Shown: one piece after another, positions 45,184 through 54,550 of the stretch
Layout: every line of letters begins with the position of its first letter
Numbering within the stretch: position 1 is the stretch's first letter
Origin: Flavobacteriales bacterium
GTDB taxonomy: Bacteria > Bacteroidota > Bacteroidia > Flavobacteriales_D > Crocinitomicaceae
Length of the DNA: 64,000 nt
Direction: 5' to 3'
Assembly (NCBI GenBank): GCA_018883325.1
Contig: VEQH01000011.1
Coordinates: 1 to 64,000 of the forward strand
Program-made: the position numbers and the translations under genes
Notes under the pieces: model-generated
What the model saw: the letters and a program-made list of their open reading frames with translations, nothing else
What the model was told of the DNA's origin: nothing
Databases searched by the model: none

Positions 45184-47619
45184 ATGAAAAAACAATTACT
45201 CTTATCTGTTTTTCTTTTTGTTATTACCGCATTAAGTATAAACGCCCAACAATTTATTCCAAGCTTTCAACGATTTGAAATAAGCAAGGAAGTTCCAACA
45301 ACAATTTTACCTGCTCCTGATTTGAATCAGTTGAGAAACGAAGACGCCTTGAGAGACAAGCAAGGTTTGCTCTACCGCATTGGTGTTGCATCTTTTGTAA
45401 ACATCACCACTGAAAATTCTGGTTGGTGGACAACTTTGCAAAATGGAGACCGCCAATGGCAGTTGATAATCAAATCTGAAGGCGCTGAAGCTTTGAGTTT
45501 TTTATTTGAAAAATTCAAATTGTTTGGAGGTTCAAAATTAGAAATCAGAGACATGAATGGAAACTTAGTTCATAAGCCATTAACTGCTGATGACGTTCAA
45601 GAACATTTCAGACAAAATGCTGCTTTGTGCTTTGGCGACGAACTTGTTTTAATTTTAACTGAACCCAAAAACACAACTCCATCTGAAATTTATATGGACA
45701 GAGTGATGTATAACTACCGTTCAACTGGTAATCCAAACGCTGCAAAAATCAATGAATCAGAAGCTTGTCAAGTTAATGTAAATTGTACACCTGTTGGTGA
45801 TTCTTGGCAAGATGAGAAAAGAGGGGTGGCACGAATTTATGTTGTTGAATCAGGTTCAGCAGGATGGTGTACGGGTTCATTGGTAAACAACACTGCACAA
45901 GATTGCAAACCTTATTTCTTGACAGCATTACATTGTGGAGTAACAACAAGCGCTTCCAACATGACACAATGGAAATTTTACTTCCGTTATGAGTCAACGA
46001 ATTGTAACAACCCGTCAACTGCTGGTACACTTGACGATAATGTTATCACTGGCTGCTTAAGAATTGCTGATTCAGGTGATGGAGGTGGAGATTCAGGTTC
46101 AGATTTCTTACTTGTGCAACTTGGAACAGCAAACAACACTTCAACCATTGTTTCTACTTTAAAGTCAACAAACTTTAATGCTTATTGGAATGGTTGGAAC
46201 GCTAACACAACTGCCACTTCTGGAGGTACTGGGATTCATCATCCTTCAGGTGATATCAAAAAAATATCAACAGCTTCAGGAAATACTGTTAGTGGTGGCT
46301 GGAATGGAAATGGTCTTCAATCACACTGGAGAGTGGTTTGGACTTCTAACTCAAATGGACACGGTGTAACAGAAGGCGGTTCTTCGGGTTCTCCTTATTT
46401 CAATAATTCACAAGGATACATTGTTGGTACATTGACTGGTGGAAGTTCTTACTGTAACGCGCAATCTTCACCTGATTATTACGGTAAAATGTCTTATCAC
46501 TGGACCTCAAATGGAACAGCGAACAACCGAAGATTAAAACCTTGGTTAGATCCAACAAACTCAGGTGTATTAGTCTTGGCAGGTTCAAATGATCCTTGTT
46601 CAGCGCCAACAGCTCCAGTTGCTAATTTCACAGCGAATCAAACAAATGTTACGCCAGGAACAAACGTAACTTTCACCGATCAATCAACAGGTGTTCCAAC
46701 AACTTGGGCTTGGTCAATCACGCCTGCTACAGGCTGGTCTTTCGCAAGTGGTTCTTCTGCAAGTTCACAAAATCCAGTTGTAACATTCAATACTGTAGGT
46801 CAATATACAGTTACTTTAACTGCTTCAAATGCACAAGGTTCTGATGCTGAAACAAAAACAAATTATATAATTGTTTCGCAATTAACAGGTCCTTGTACGC
46901 CTTCGGTTTCAAATGCATGTGATGAGTACATTCAAAATGTAACTTTGAACACAATTAACAATACAACAGCTTGTACAACTGGAGGATACGTAAGTTATAC
47001 ATCTACCTCAACTACATTAACAAAAGGAACGCAATATACATTAACCGTAACACCAGCATTTGGAACAACTACGGGTGCTTATACAGGCGATGAAATTGCA
47101 GCATGGATTGATTTTAACAATGACTTCATTTTTTCATCAACTGAAAGAGTTGCTTATGTTTTAGTAGGATCAGGATGGAGTAACCAGTTTACATTTACTG
47201 TTCCAACAAGTGCGGTTACAGGAGCGGTTAGAATGCGTGTTCGAATTTCTTATTCTGTAGTTGCAAATGGTGGCGCACCAATTGACCCTTGTGCAGTTGC
47301 TGCTTATGGTGAAACAGAGGATTATACAGTTAACATAATCAATAGTGGTTCAGGAGTTGGTATTGAAGAAAACGTATTAAACGCTGCTTCAATTTATCCA
47401 AATCCAACGACGGATTTATTAAGTGTTGATTTGAGTCAAGTAACTGAAGAAGTTCAATCAATTTCTATCCTTGATGTTACTGGAAAAGTAGTTCAATCAT
47501 CGAATGTAAATGCTTCAAAATTGGTAACTTTTGATTTAAGTGCTATCTCCAGCGGATTATATTATGTACGCATTACCTCTGGAACAAATTCAGTAATGAA
47601 ACAAGTAGTGAAGAGGTAA
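45184..47619 (+). CDS. T9SS-exported Lys-C/trypsin-like serine protease with PKD and GEVED domains
   Basis: This is an 811-aa secreted protease. A signal peptide (ALSINAQQ) is followed by a prodomain. The chymotrypsin-fold catalytic domain has the triad H250 (FLTALHCG), D307 (SGSDFLLVQL) and S401 (GGSSGSPYF). Cys-rich flanks (ESEACQVNVNCTP, AGWCTGSLVNN) resemble lysyl endopeptidase. A PKD domain follows at about 475-565, then a GEVED domain (AAWIDFNNDFIFSSTER, YGETEDYTVNI) and a type A T9SS sorting domain (ASIYPNPTTDLLSVDLS, SSGLYYVRIT). It is predicted to act outside the cell or on its surface. Lysine specificity is an inference from the family. A terminator follows at 47646. Confidence 0.92.
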   Translation: MKKQLLLSVFLFVITALSINAQQFIPSFQRFEISKEVPTTILPAPDLNQLRNEDALRDKQGLLYRIGVASFVNITTENSGWWTTLQNGDRQWQLIIKSEGAEALSFLFEKFKLFGGSKLEIRDMNGNLVHKPLTADDVQEHFRQNAALCFGDELVLILTEPKNTTPSEIYMDRVMYNYRSTGNPNAAKINESEACQVNVNCTPVGDSWQDEKRGVARIYVVESGSAGWCTGSLVNNTAQDCKPYFLTALHCGVTTSASNMTQWKFYFRYESTNCNNPSTAGTLDDNVITGCLRIADSGDGGGDSGSDFLLVQLGTANNTSTIVSTLKSTNFNAYWNGWNANTTATSGGTGIHHPSGDIKKISTASGNTVSGGWNGNGLQSHWRVVWTSNSNGHGVTEGGSSGSPYFNNSQGYIVGTLTGGSSYCNAQSSPDYYGKMSYHWTSNGTANNRRLKPWLDPTNSGVLVLAGSNDPCSAPTAPVANFTANQTNVTPGTNVTFTDQSTGVPTTWAWSITPATGWSFASGSSASSQNPVVTFNTVGQYTVTLTASNAQGSDAETKTNYIIVSQLTGPCTPSVSNACDEYIQNVTLNTINNTTACTTGGYVSYTSTSTTLTKGTQYTLTVTPAFGTTTGAYTGDEIAAWIDFNNDFIFSSTERVAYVLVGSGWSNQFTFTVPTSAVTGAVRMRVRISYSVVANGGAPIDPCAVAAYGETEDYTVNIINSGSGVGIEENVLNAASIYPNPTTDLLSVDLSQVTEEVQSISILDVTGKVVQSSNVNASKLVTFDLSAISSGLYYVRITSGTNSVMKQVVKR

Positions 47620-47645
47620 AAATTAACCCTTTATCGTTTTGAAAG

Positions 47646-47677
47646 TCCCACCAGCAATTGTTGATGGGATTTTTTTT
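47646..47677 (+). terminator. Rho-independent terminator after the protease gene
   Basis: TCCCACCA (47646-47653) pairs with TGATGGGA (47662-47669, one G-U), followed by eight T. Confidence 0.85.
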
Positions 47678-47854
47678 GTGGTTGAAAAATAATTTAGGAA
47701 ATAAAACACCACATTTATTGCTTCAATTCATGATTCTGATTAAAAACGTTAACATAAACTAAAAAAGACATTGACTATTGTGAAATTCCCAAATTAAAAA
47801 CAGTCTTTATATAATCATTTTAATAACTTTGCTTTCCTAAAAATTGCTCTGAAA

Positions 47855-50581
47855 ATGGATAAAGTTTCTTATGTTGGAAATGCAGATGTTAATGCGATTG
47901 ATTATCTGTACAAACAATACCGACAAGACCCTGAAAGTGTGGATGCTGGCTGGAAAAAATTCTTCGAAGGATTTGAGTTTGCTCAAACAAATTACGAAGA
48001 AGGTGGTGAAATTCCAGAAAACTTTAAAAAAGAATTTAAAGTGATTAATCTCATAAACGGCTATCGTCAAAGAGGTCATTTATTCACCAAAACAAATCCT
48101 GTTCGTGAAAGAAGACAATATTCTCCTGATTTATCAATTGAGAATTTTGGCCTTGAGCAAAAAGATTTAGATGAAATTTTTCAAGCTGGTGAACAAGTTG
48201 GTCTTGGTGCAACAACGTTAAGAACAATCATCCATCACCTTGAAGAAAGTTACTGTCAATCTATTGGAACGGAGTTTCTTTACATTCGTGACCCAGAAAG
48301 AATTGAGTGGCTACGCAAAAAAATAGAAACTAAAAATCCAGTTCCATTTTCGAAAGAAAGAAAAATTCAAATTTTCAAAAAGCTGAATCAAGCAACTGGT
48401 TTTGAGGCATTTTTAGGCAAAAAATTCGTTGGACAAAAACGCTTTTCGATTGAAGGTGGAGAAGCTTTAATTCCTGCTTTGGACACTTTGGTTCACCGTG
48501 GTTCTGAGTTGGGTGTTGAATATTTCGTAATGGGAATGGCTCACCGCGGACGCTTGAACTCCTTAGCAAATATCTTTGAAAAACGTCCACGTGACATCTT
48601 CTCCGAATTTGAAGGTAAAGAATTTGATTTTGAATCCTCTTTTGATGGCGACGTGAAATACCACCAAGGTTATACCTCTCACATCACCCTTTCAAACGGG
48701 AATCCAATGGGAATCACACTTGCCCCTAATCCTTCTCACTTAGAAGCTGTTAACACAGTGGTAGAAGGAATTGCTCGTGCAAAAATCGACCATATTTATA
48801 AAGCTGAAAGCAAAGTTTGTCCCGTTTTGATTCATGGTGACGCAGCCGTTGCAGGTCAAGGAATCGTTTATGAAACCATACAAATGGCACAGTTGGACGG
48901 TTACCGCGCAGGTGGAACAGTTCACATTGTTGTCAACAACCAAGTAGGATTTACTACGAATTATTTAGATGCACGCTCATCTACATATTGTACAGACGTT
49001 GCGAAAGCGACTTTATGTCCTGTTTTTCACGTAAATGGTGACGATATCGAATCCGTTATCAAAGTCGTTGAAGCAGCAATGGAATACCGCCAAGTGTTTA
49101 ACCGTGATGTATTTATCGACTTATTGTGCTACCGTAAATATGGTCACAACGAAGGAGATGAACCGAAATTCACGCAACCAAAATTATACGACATCATTGC
49201 AAAACATCCAAATCCGAAGGTGATTTACCAACGTGAATTGGAAGCGCAAGGTGTACTTTCAAAAGAAGAAGCAAAACAAATCGAAGATGCTTACAATCAG
49301 TTTTTAGAAGAAGAATTTGATGCTTCTCGTAAAAATGAAAAAGCATTGGTTTACGATTTCTTGAAATTAACTTGGGATGGTTTCCGACATGGAACAGCAA
49401 AAGATTTTGAGAAATCTCCAGCTACTGGCGTAGATAAAGATAAATTATACGAACTCGGAATGAAACTTTCTACCTTACCAGAAGGAAGAAAATATTTCCG
49501 AAAAATCGCTAAAATATTTGAAGACCGTTTAAACGCATTCAAAAACAACAATTTAGATTGGGGTTCAGCAGAAATGTTGGCGTATGCGTCTTTACTTGTT
49601 GAAGGACATTCTGTTCGTATTTCAGGTCAAGACGTTGAACGTGGAACTTTCTCTCACCGTCACGCTGTCGTTAAAACAGAAGATACAGAAGAAGAAATCG
49701 AAACTTTGAAATTATTGAGCGATAACCAAGCTCGTTTTGATGTTTACAATTCACTTTTATCCGAATACGGGGTTTTAGGTTTTGAATACGGTTATTCATT
49801 AGCTACTCCAAAAAGTTTGACGATTTGGGAAGCGCAATTTGGAGATTTCTTCAACGGTGCTCAAATCATGATTGACCAATTTATTTCCGCAGGGGAAGAC
49901 AAATGGGCGACACAATCTGGTTTAGTAATGTTGTTGCCTCACGGTTATGAAGGTCAAGGTGCTGAGCACAGTTCAGGTCGCATGGAGCGTTTCTTACAAC
50001 AATGTGCGGATTTGAACATGCAAATTGTAAACACTTCCACTCCAGCGAATCACTTCCATTTATTGCGTCGTCAAATGAAGCGCGATTTTAGAAAACCATT
50101 GGTGGTGTTTTCTCCAAAAATGTTATTGCGTTACCCTGATGCGATGTCAAGTTTGGAAGAAATGGCAACTGGTTCTTTCCAAGAAGTATTGGATGACCCA
50201 ACAGCAAATGTGAAAGAAGTGGACACTGTGGTACTTTGTAGCGGTAAATTCTACTACGAAATGAAAGTGAAAGCGAAAGAATTAGGCGTTTCCAATATGG
50301 CATTCGTTCGCGTTGAGCAGTTGTATCCGTTGCCACAAAAACAAATCGATACGATTCTAGCGAAATACAAAGCGAAAAACGTTATTTGGGCGCAAGAAGA
50401 ACCAGCTAACATGGGTGCTTGGGCTTACATGGCGATGAATTTGAGAAAATTAGATTTGATTGGAATAACTCGTCCTGCAAGTGCAGCAGCTGCTGAAGGT
50501 TCAAAAAAATTACACGAAAAACGCTTGGCTAAGTTGTTCAACGAGTTGTTTGCGTATGCAAAAGTTACAGTTAAAAATTAA
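47855..50581 (+). CDS. sucA: 2-oxoglutarate dehydrogenase E1 component
   Basis: This 908-aa thiamine-diphosphate enzyme decarboxylates 2-oxoglutarate in the TCA cycle. Typical features are the N-terminal YLYKQYRQDPESVDAGWKKFF, VEYFVMGMAHRGRLN, NPSHLEAVNTVVEG, the TPP-binding PVLIHGDAAVAGQGIVYE, VNNQVGFTTN and the C-terminal MLLPHGYEGQGAEHSSGRME and WAQEEPANMGAW. The length is full. A TAACTTTG box lies at 47824-47831, 23 bp before the ATG, and the stretch upstream (47678-47823) holds no gene. It is followed 16 bp later by the E2 gene, so the two form an operon. E3 is not in this window. Confidence 0.97.
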   Translation: MDKVSYVGNADVNAIDYLYKQYRQDPESVDAGWKKFFEGFEFAQTNYEEGGEIPENFKKEFKVINLINGYRQRGHLFTKTNPVRERRQYSPDLSIENFGLEQKDLDEIFQAGEQVGLGATTLRTIIHHLEESYCQSIGTEFLYIRDPERIEWLRKKIETKNPVPFSKERKIQIFKKLNQATGFEAFLGKKFVGQKRFSIEGGEALIPALDTLVHRGSELGVEYFVMGMAHRGRLNSLANIFEKRPRDIFSEFEGKEFDFESSFDGDVKYHQGYTSHITLSNGNPMGITLAPNPSHLEAVNTVVEGIARAKIDHIYKAESKVCPVLIHGDAAVAGQGIVYETIQMAQLDGYRAGGTVHIVVNNQVGFTTNYLDARSSTYCTDVAKATLCPVFHVNGDDIESVIKVVEAAMEYRQVFNRDVFIDLLCYRKYGHNEGDEPKFTQPKLYDIIAKHPNPKVIYQRELEAQGVLSKEEAKQIEDAYNQFLEEEFDASRKNEKALVYDFLKLTWDGFRHGTAKDFEKSPATGVDKDKLYELGMKLSTLPEGRKYFRKIAKIFEDRLNAFKNNNLDWGSAEMLAYASLLVEGHSVRISGQDVERGTFSHRHAVVKTEDTEEEIETLKLLSDNQARFDVYNSLLSEYGVLGFEYGYSLATPKSLTIWEAQFGDFFNGAQIMIDQFISAGEDKWATQSGLVMLLPHGYEGQGAEHSSGRMERFLQQCADLNMQIVNTSTPANHFHLLRRQMKRDFRKPLVVFSPKMLLRYPDAMSSLEEMATGSFQEVLDDPTANVKEVDTVVLCSGKFYYEMKVKAKELGVSNMAFVRVEQLYPLPQKQIDTILAKYKAKNVIWAQEEPANMGAWAYMAMNLRKLDLIGITRPASAAAAEGSKKLHEKRLAKLFNELFAYAKVTVKN

Positions 50582-50597
50582 CGAAATAAGATAGAAG

Positions 50598-51854
50598 ATG
50601 TCAGTATTAGAAATGAAAGTCCCAAGTCCGGGCGAATCGATATCAGAAGTAGAAATTGCACAATGGTTGGTTTCCGACGGAGATTACGTTGAAAAAGACC
50701 AAGCAATTGCAGAAGTAGATTCCGACAAAGCAACGCTAGAATTGCCAGCTGAAGAAAGTGGAATTATCACCTTAAAAGCAGGTGAAGGCGATGTGGTGAA
50801 AGTTGGACAAGTAGTTTGTTTAATCGACACATCTGCGGCAAAACCAGCGGGAAGTGCTCCAGCAAAAGCAGTAGAAGTTGTTGCTGAAAAAGCGGCACCG
50901 GCTCCAGTAGCTGAAAAAGCTCCAAATCCTGACCCGGTTAAAGAAACAAGTTCTTACGCAAGTGGAACTCCTTCTCCGGCAGCAGCGAAAATAATGGCTG
51001 AAAATAAAGTTTCTGCCAATCAAGTGAAAGGAACTGGAAAAGACGGACGCATCACCAAACAAGACGTTGTGAATGCTATGTCTGCTGGTTTCTCAACAGA
51101 AGATGCAAAAGTTTGGGGTGGCTCACGTGAACAAAAACGTGAGAAAATGTCGATGTTGCGTCGTAAAATCGCAGAGCGTTTAGTAGCTGTGAAAAGCGAA
51201 ACAGCGATGTTGACGACTTTCAACGAAGTGGACATGAAACCAATCATGGACTTGCGCGCAAAATACAAAGATGCTTTTGCAAAACACCACGAAGTGAATT
51301 TAGGATTTATGTCTTTCTTCACAAAAGCGGTAACTGAAGCCTTGAACTTATATCCTGCGGTAAATGCACAAATTGACGGAAACGAAATGGTTTTCCATGA
51401 TTATGCAGATATCGGTATTGCGGTTTCTTCTCCAAAAGGACTTATGGTTCCTGTGGTTAGAAATGCGGAGCAAATGTCGTTGGCTGAAATCGAACGCGAA
51501 ATTAAACGTTTGGCAATTAAAGCACGTGATGGAAAAATCACACCTGAAGACATGACTGGAGGAACGTTTACGATTACCAACGGAGGTGTTTTTGGATCGA
51601 TGTTGTCAACACCAATTATCAACCCACCACAATCGGCAATTTTAGGAATGCACAACGTAGTTGAACGTCCGGTTGCGATCAATGGGAAAGTTGAAATTCG
51701 CCCTATTATGTACGTTGCTCTTTCGTATGACCACAGAATCATCGACGGAAAAGAGTCGGTTAGTTTCTTGGTGAAAGTGAAAGAAATGTTAGAAAACCCT
51801 GAAAGAATGTTGTTTGGTTCAAAAGATCCAATTCAAGTATTGTTGGGATTATAA
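50598..51854 (+). CDS. sucB: Dihydrolipoyllysine-residue succinyltransferase (2-oxoglutarate dehydrogenase E2)
   Basis: This 418-aa E2 core transfers the succinyl group to CoA. The lipoyl domain (1-75) has the lipoylated Lys in [15 protein letters not shown]. An Ala/Pro-rich linker (about 78-112) follows, then the E1/E3-binding domain ([28 protein letters not shown]). The catalytic domain (about 190-418) carries the His/Asp pair [16 protein letters not shown]. It is cotranscribed with sucA and ended by a clear terminator at 51917. Confidence 0.97.
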   Translation: MSVLEMKVPSPGESISEVEIAQWLVSDGDYVEKDQAIAEVDSDKATLELPAEESGIITLKAGEGDVVKVGQVVCLIDTSAAKPAGSAPAKAVEVVAEKAAPAPVAEKAPNPDPVKETSSYASGTPSPAAAKIMAENKVSANQVKGTGKDGRITKQDVVNAMSAGFSTEDAKVWGGSREQKREKMSMLRRKIAERLVAVKSETAMLTTFNEVDMKPIMDLRAKYKDAFAKHHEVNLGFMSFFTKAVTEALNLYPAVNAQIDGNEMVFHDYADIGIAVSSPKGLMVPVVRNAEQMSLAEIEREIKRLAIKARDGKITPEDMTGGTFTITNGGVFGSMLSTPIINPPQSAILGMHNVVERPVAINGKVEIRPIMYVALSYDHRIIDGKESVSFLVKVKEMLENPERMLFGSKDPIQVLLGL

Positions 51855-51916
51855 TTTGAAAATGTGCTAATTAAAAATGTGCTAATTTGAATAAAAGTTC
51901 GCACAGTTAAATACAG

Positions 51917-51948
51917 AACCACTGAGTGAAAGCTTGGTGGTTTTTTTT
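51917..51948 (+). terminator. Rho-independent terminator after sucAB
   Basis: AACCACTGAG (51917-51926) pairs with CTTGGTGGTT (51933-51942) with two G-U pairs, followed by a run of T to 51948. Confidence 0.85.
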
Positions 51949-52334
51949 GAAACATGAAATTAAAATAGGGCTAAATAATTTGAACCATTAAGGAAATTAA
52001 GGGAGAATAACTTAATTTTTTAAATTTTGAATTTTTAATGATGAATTAAGGCATTTATGTCGAAGATAATCATAGTGAATCTTTACCCGAGGAATTTTGA
52101 ATTTCTCGCACTGAACATGTCGAAGTGTTAATGTTGAATTGGGATTTTAACTACAAAGAAAAATTTTCAACTTTTATCTTTTCTCTCTCAACTTTTCACT
52201 TTTCTAATTTTCTTCCGCGACTGCGTACTAACCTTCCTTTTTCTATGTATCTATGTGGTTATTTAATATTTCTGTTGTTCTAAATTTTCCAAATGAACAA
52301 AACTCAGAACTATCTGTTTGATAAATAAAACCTT
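51949..52334. repeat. Composite intergenic repeat region, inverted relative to the one at 1-310
   Basis: No gene is seen. On the minus strand, 52150-52064 reads ATTCAACATTAACACTTCGA, then CATGTTCAGTGCGAG, AAATTCAAAATT and CTCGGGTAAAGATTCACTAT, the same modules as at 52-150 but in a different order. GTGAAAAGT-type units at about 52170-52205 recall those at 20090-20130. Confidence 0.6.
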
Positions 52335-52913
52335 ATGAACAAATACGTTTGGATTTCCCTTTCTGCTCTTCTAATTTTCACCATAAGCTATTTAGTTGTG
52401 TCCTTTAAAAACATTGAAACACCAGAATATAGAGTCATCAAAAAATTGGAAGATGTTGAGATTCGACTTTATCCCAAAATGATTGTAGCAAAAACAAGTT
52501 TATCAGGAAAATCATTTGACAATCAAGGGAATAATGGTTTTAGAACTATTGCTAATTACATTTTTGGAGGAAACGAGAAAAACGAAAAAATCGCAATGAC
52601 CGCACCTGTTGTCATGAACATGGGAGATACTGCCTCGATGTATTTTGTGATGCCAAAAGCTTACGATAAATCTGCACTCCCAAAACCCAACTCTGAAAAC
52701 GTTAAAATTGTGGAAGAAGGTGCGAAAACACTTGCTGTAATTGCTTATGGTGGTTATTCTAACGATGAAAAAATTGAAAAATATCGCAAAAAATTAGAGC
52801 AGATTTTAGCAGAGAACAAGATTAAAACAAAAGGTGCTTACTTGTATATGGGCTACAACGCACCGTGGGATTTTATCAACCGAAGAAATGAGGTTGCTGT
52901 AGAAGTTGAGTAA
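52335..52913 (+). CDS. SOUL heme-binding family protein
   Basis: This 192-aa protein has one N-terminal TM or signal segment (residues 4-22, VWISLSALLIFTISYLVV) followed by a SOUL domain: YRVIKKLEDVEIRLYPKMIVA, the long FRTIANYIFGGNEKNEKIAMT with the conserved TAPV, and the C-terminal YMGYNAPWDFINRRNEVAVEV. SOUL proteins bind heme or related tetrapyrroles in some organisms, but the bacterial role is poorly known. It would be anchored in the inner membrane facing the periplasm, or secreted. It appears monocistronic. Confidence 0.92.
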   Translation: MNKYVWISLSALLIFTISYLVVSFKNIETPEYRVIKKLEDVEIRLYPKMIVAKTSLSGKSFDNQGNNGFRTIANYIFGGNEKNEKIAMTAPVVMNMGDTASMYFVMPKAYDKSALPKPNSENVKIVEEGAKTLAVIAYGGYSNDEKIEKYRKKLEQILAENKIKTKGAYLYMGYNAPWDFINRRNEVAVEVE

Positions 52914-53042
52914 AAATTAACTTGCTATTCCTAGTTTCATTTCGCCTATCCTTATAATGAATCACTCGGTGAAAAGCTACATTCACTAAAACCTAGCTTG
53001 TCCTCAATAAAAGCACGATTCATAAATTTATAACTTATAGAT

Positions 53043-53074
53043 TTTTGTGGGAAATGTATTAAAATACCACAAAA
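53043..53074 (+). promoter_or_regulatory. 8-bp inverted repeat covering the translation start region
   Basis: TTTTGTGG (53043-53050) and CCACAAAA (53067-53074) are perfect inverses, and the second arm touches the ATG at 53074. In mRNA this would hide the start region; as DNA it could be an operator. Confidence 0.4.
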
Positions 53075-54531
53075 TGAAAAAAATTCTTTTCGCTGCATTG
53101 ACCCTTTTAGCGGGAACCAACTTTGTTCATGGACAATTTGGAGACTTAAAAAAAGCCATAAAAGAAGTTAAGGGAGGTAATGACGCTCCCGCTATTTCGT
53201 TAGAGGAACTATTGAAAATTGGTGATTTACCTCAACAAGCACAGGCTAAGTTGTTCTTTGAAAAACATGGTTACACAAACATGGGACGTATTTCCGCTTA
53301 TGGACATTCGAAAAACTTTTCTGTCACGAGCGAAACACAACCGATTTTAACGGGTTGCTCCAGTGTTTTTCCATCCGATGCCAAAGCAGAAACTGATGCG
53401 AGTGGCAACATTATCAAGTTTTTATTCAATTTCAACAGTTCGTTTGAACAAACTTGTTACCCTTTTGAAATCATTCACCCAACTGGTGCGTATGCTTATG
53501 GTTATGGGAAAATGTCAGAAAAATATGTGGATGGAACACGTAGAGTGGAAAGTAAATTGATAACCGTATTTGATAATTTCATACTCATCAACACCTATCG
53601 TGAAAATGGAAAGTATGGCGTGAATACTGATTTTCATATCGTTGCTCCCAAAGCTATTGTGAAACAACTTGCAAAAAATTTCACGTATGAAAGTTTCGTT
53701 GCAGCAATCAATCCTGTTTTGCAAACCTACTACGATCAAATGCAAGTGCTTTTGAAAGGAGGCGACCAAAAAGTAGCAGAAGAAAAACGAGCAAAATTTG
53801 GAATCAAAGGAAAAGAAGTTGTTTCGTTATCCATTGAGCCATCCTCAACAAACAAAGTATTTCAGGGTCAAACCTTCAATTTCGATATTATTGCTACCTT
53901 AAAAGACGGAACTAAACTTTCAACACGTCAAGGATTTAAGGATGAATATGACATTCAAGTCGAAGGTTTGGAATTAGTAAAACACACAGACGTTGACGGA
54001 ACAGTTTCAATTTGGTACGATATCGCCAAAAAATACATTCCCAAAAATGACCAATTACGTATCATAGTTAAATCAAAATTTCACCCAAATCTCAAAGCAG
54101 CTGAATACACTCAAAAAATTGACTACGAAAATTGTGAATGGGTTTTCTCTGACAACGGCGATCAGTCGAGTAATGCCGCTTACAGAAAATCAGCCGGTAC
54201 ATTTCGGGTAGAAGTGAAATCTTCAAAAGACTTGAACACAGGAAAAGATTGTTTCGAGTATAAAGTTTACAATAACAACGAAATCGCAGCTCATTTTAAG
54301 CAAGTGAAAACCAAGCCAATTTCTGTTAGTGCAAACGGAGGAAGAGGAGCAAAACCAAATTTCGGCAATCAAAACGGTGGAAACGGTGGAAATATCACAT
54401 TGGTGAAGGACCCAAGTGCGAAGGATTGTAAAATTATTTTCAGTGTTTCGGGAGGTCAAGCCTATAGTGCTGCTTATCAAAATGGAGCAACTGGAAGCTT
54501 TAACGAAATAGAACAAAAAGTAAACTGGTAA
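53074..54531 (+). CDS. Secreted protein of unknown function
   Basis: This is a 485-aa protein. I place the start at the ATG at 53074, which gives a proper signal peptide (MKKILFAALTLLAGTNFVHGQ) rather than the GTG at 53047. The mature part opens with a helical GDLKKAIKEVKGGN, then FFEKHGYTNMGRISAYGHS and a mixed region rich in Tyr. A beta domain follows (YDIQVEGLELVKHTDVDGTV), and two short strands sharing the pattern CEWVFSDNGDQSSNAAYR and CKIIFSVSGGQAYSAAYQ frame a GGRGAKPNFGNQNGGNGGN linker. No T9SS sorting domain and no enzyme motif is seen. It is followed 19 bp later by the LRR gene, probably in one transcript. Confidence 0.75.
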   Translation: MKKILFAALTLLAGTNFVHGQFGDLKKAIKEVKGGNDAPAISLEELLKIGDLPQQAQAKLFFEKHGYTNMGRISAYGHSKNFSVTSETQPILTGCSSVFPSDAKAETDASGNIIKFLFNFNSSFEQTCYPFEIIHPTGAYAYGYGKMSEKYVDGTRRVESKLITVFDNFILINTYRENGKYGVNTDFHIVAPKAIVKQLAKNFTYESFVAAINPVLQTYYDQMQVLLKGGDQKVAEEKRAKFGIKGKEVVSLSIEPSSTNKVFQGQTFNFDIIATLKDGTKLSTRQGFKDEYDIQVEGLELVKHTDVDGTVSIWYDIAKKYIPKNDQLRIIVKSKFHPNLKAAEYTQKIDYENCEWVFSDNGDQSSNAAYRKSAGTFRVEVKSSKDLNTGKDCFEYKVYNNNEIAAHFKQVKTKPISVSANGGRGAKPNFGNQNGGNGGNITLVKDPSAKDCKIIFSVSGGQAYSAAYQNGATGSFNEIEQKVNW

Positions 54532-54550
54532 AAAAACAAATTATCTTGAC

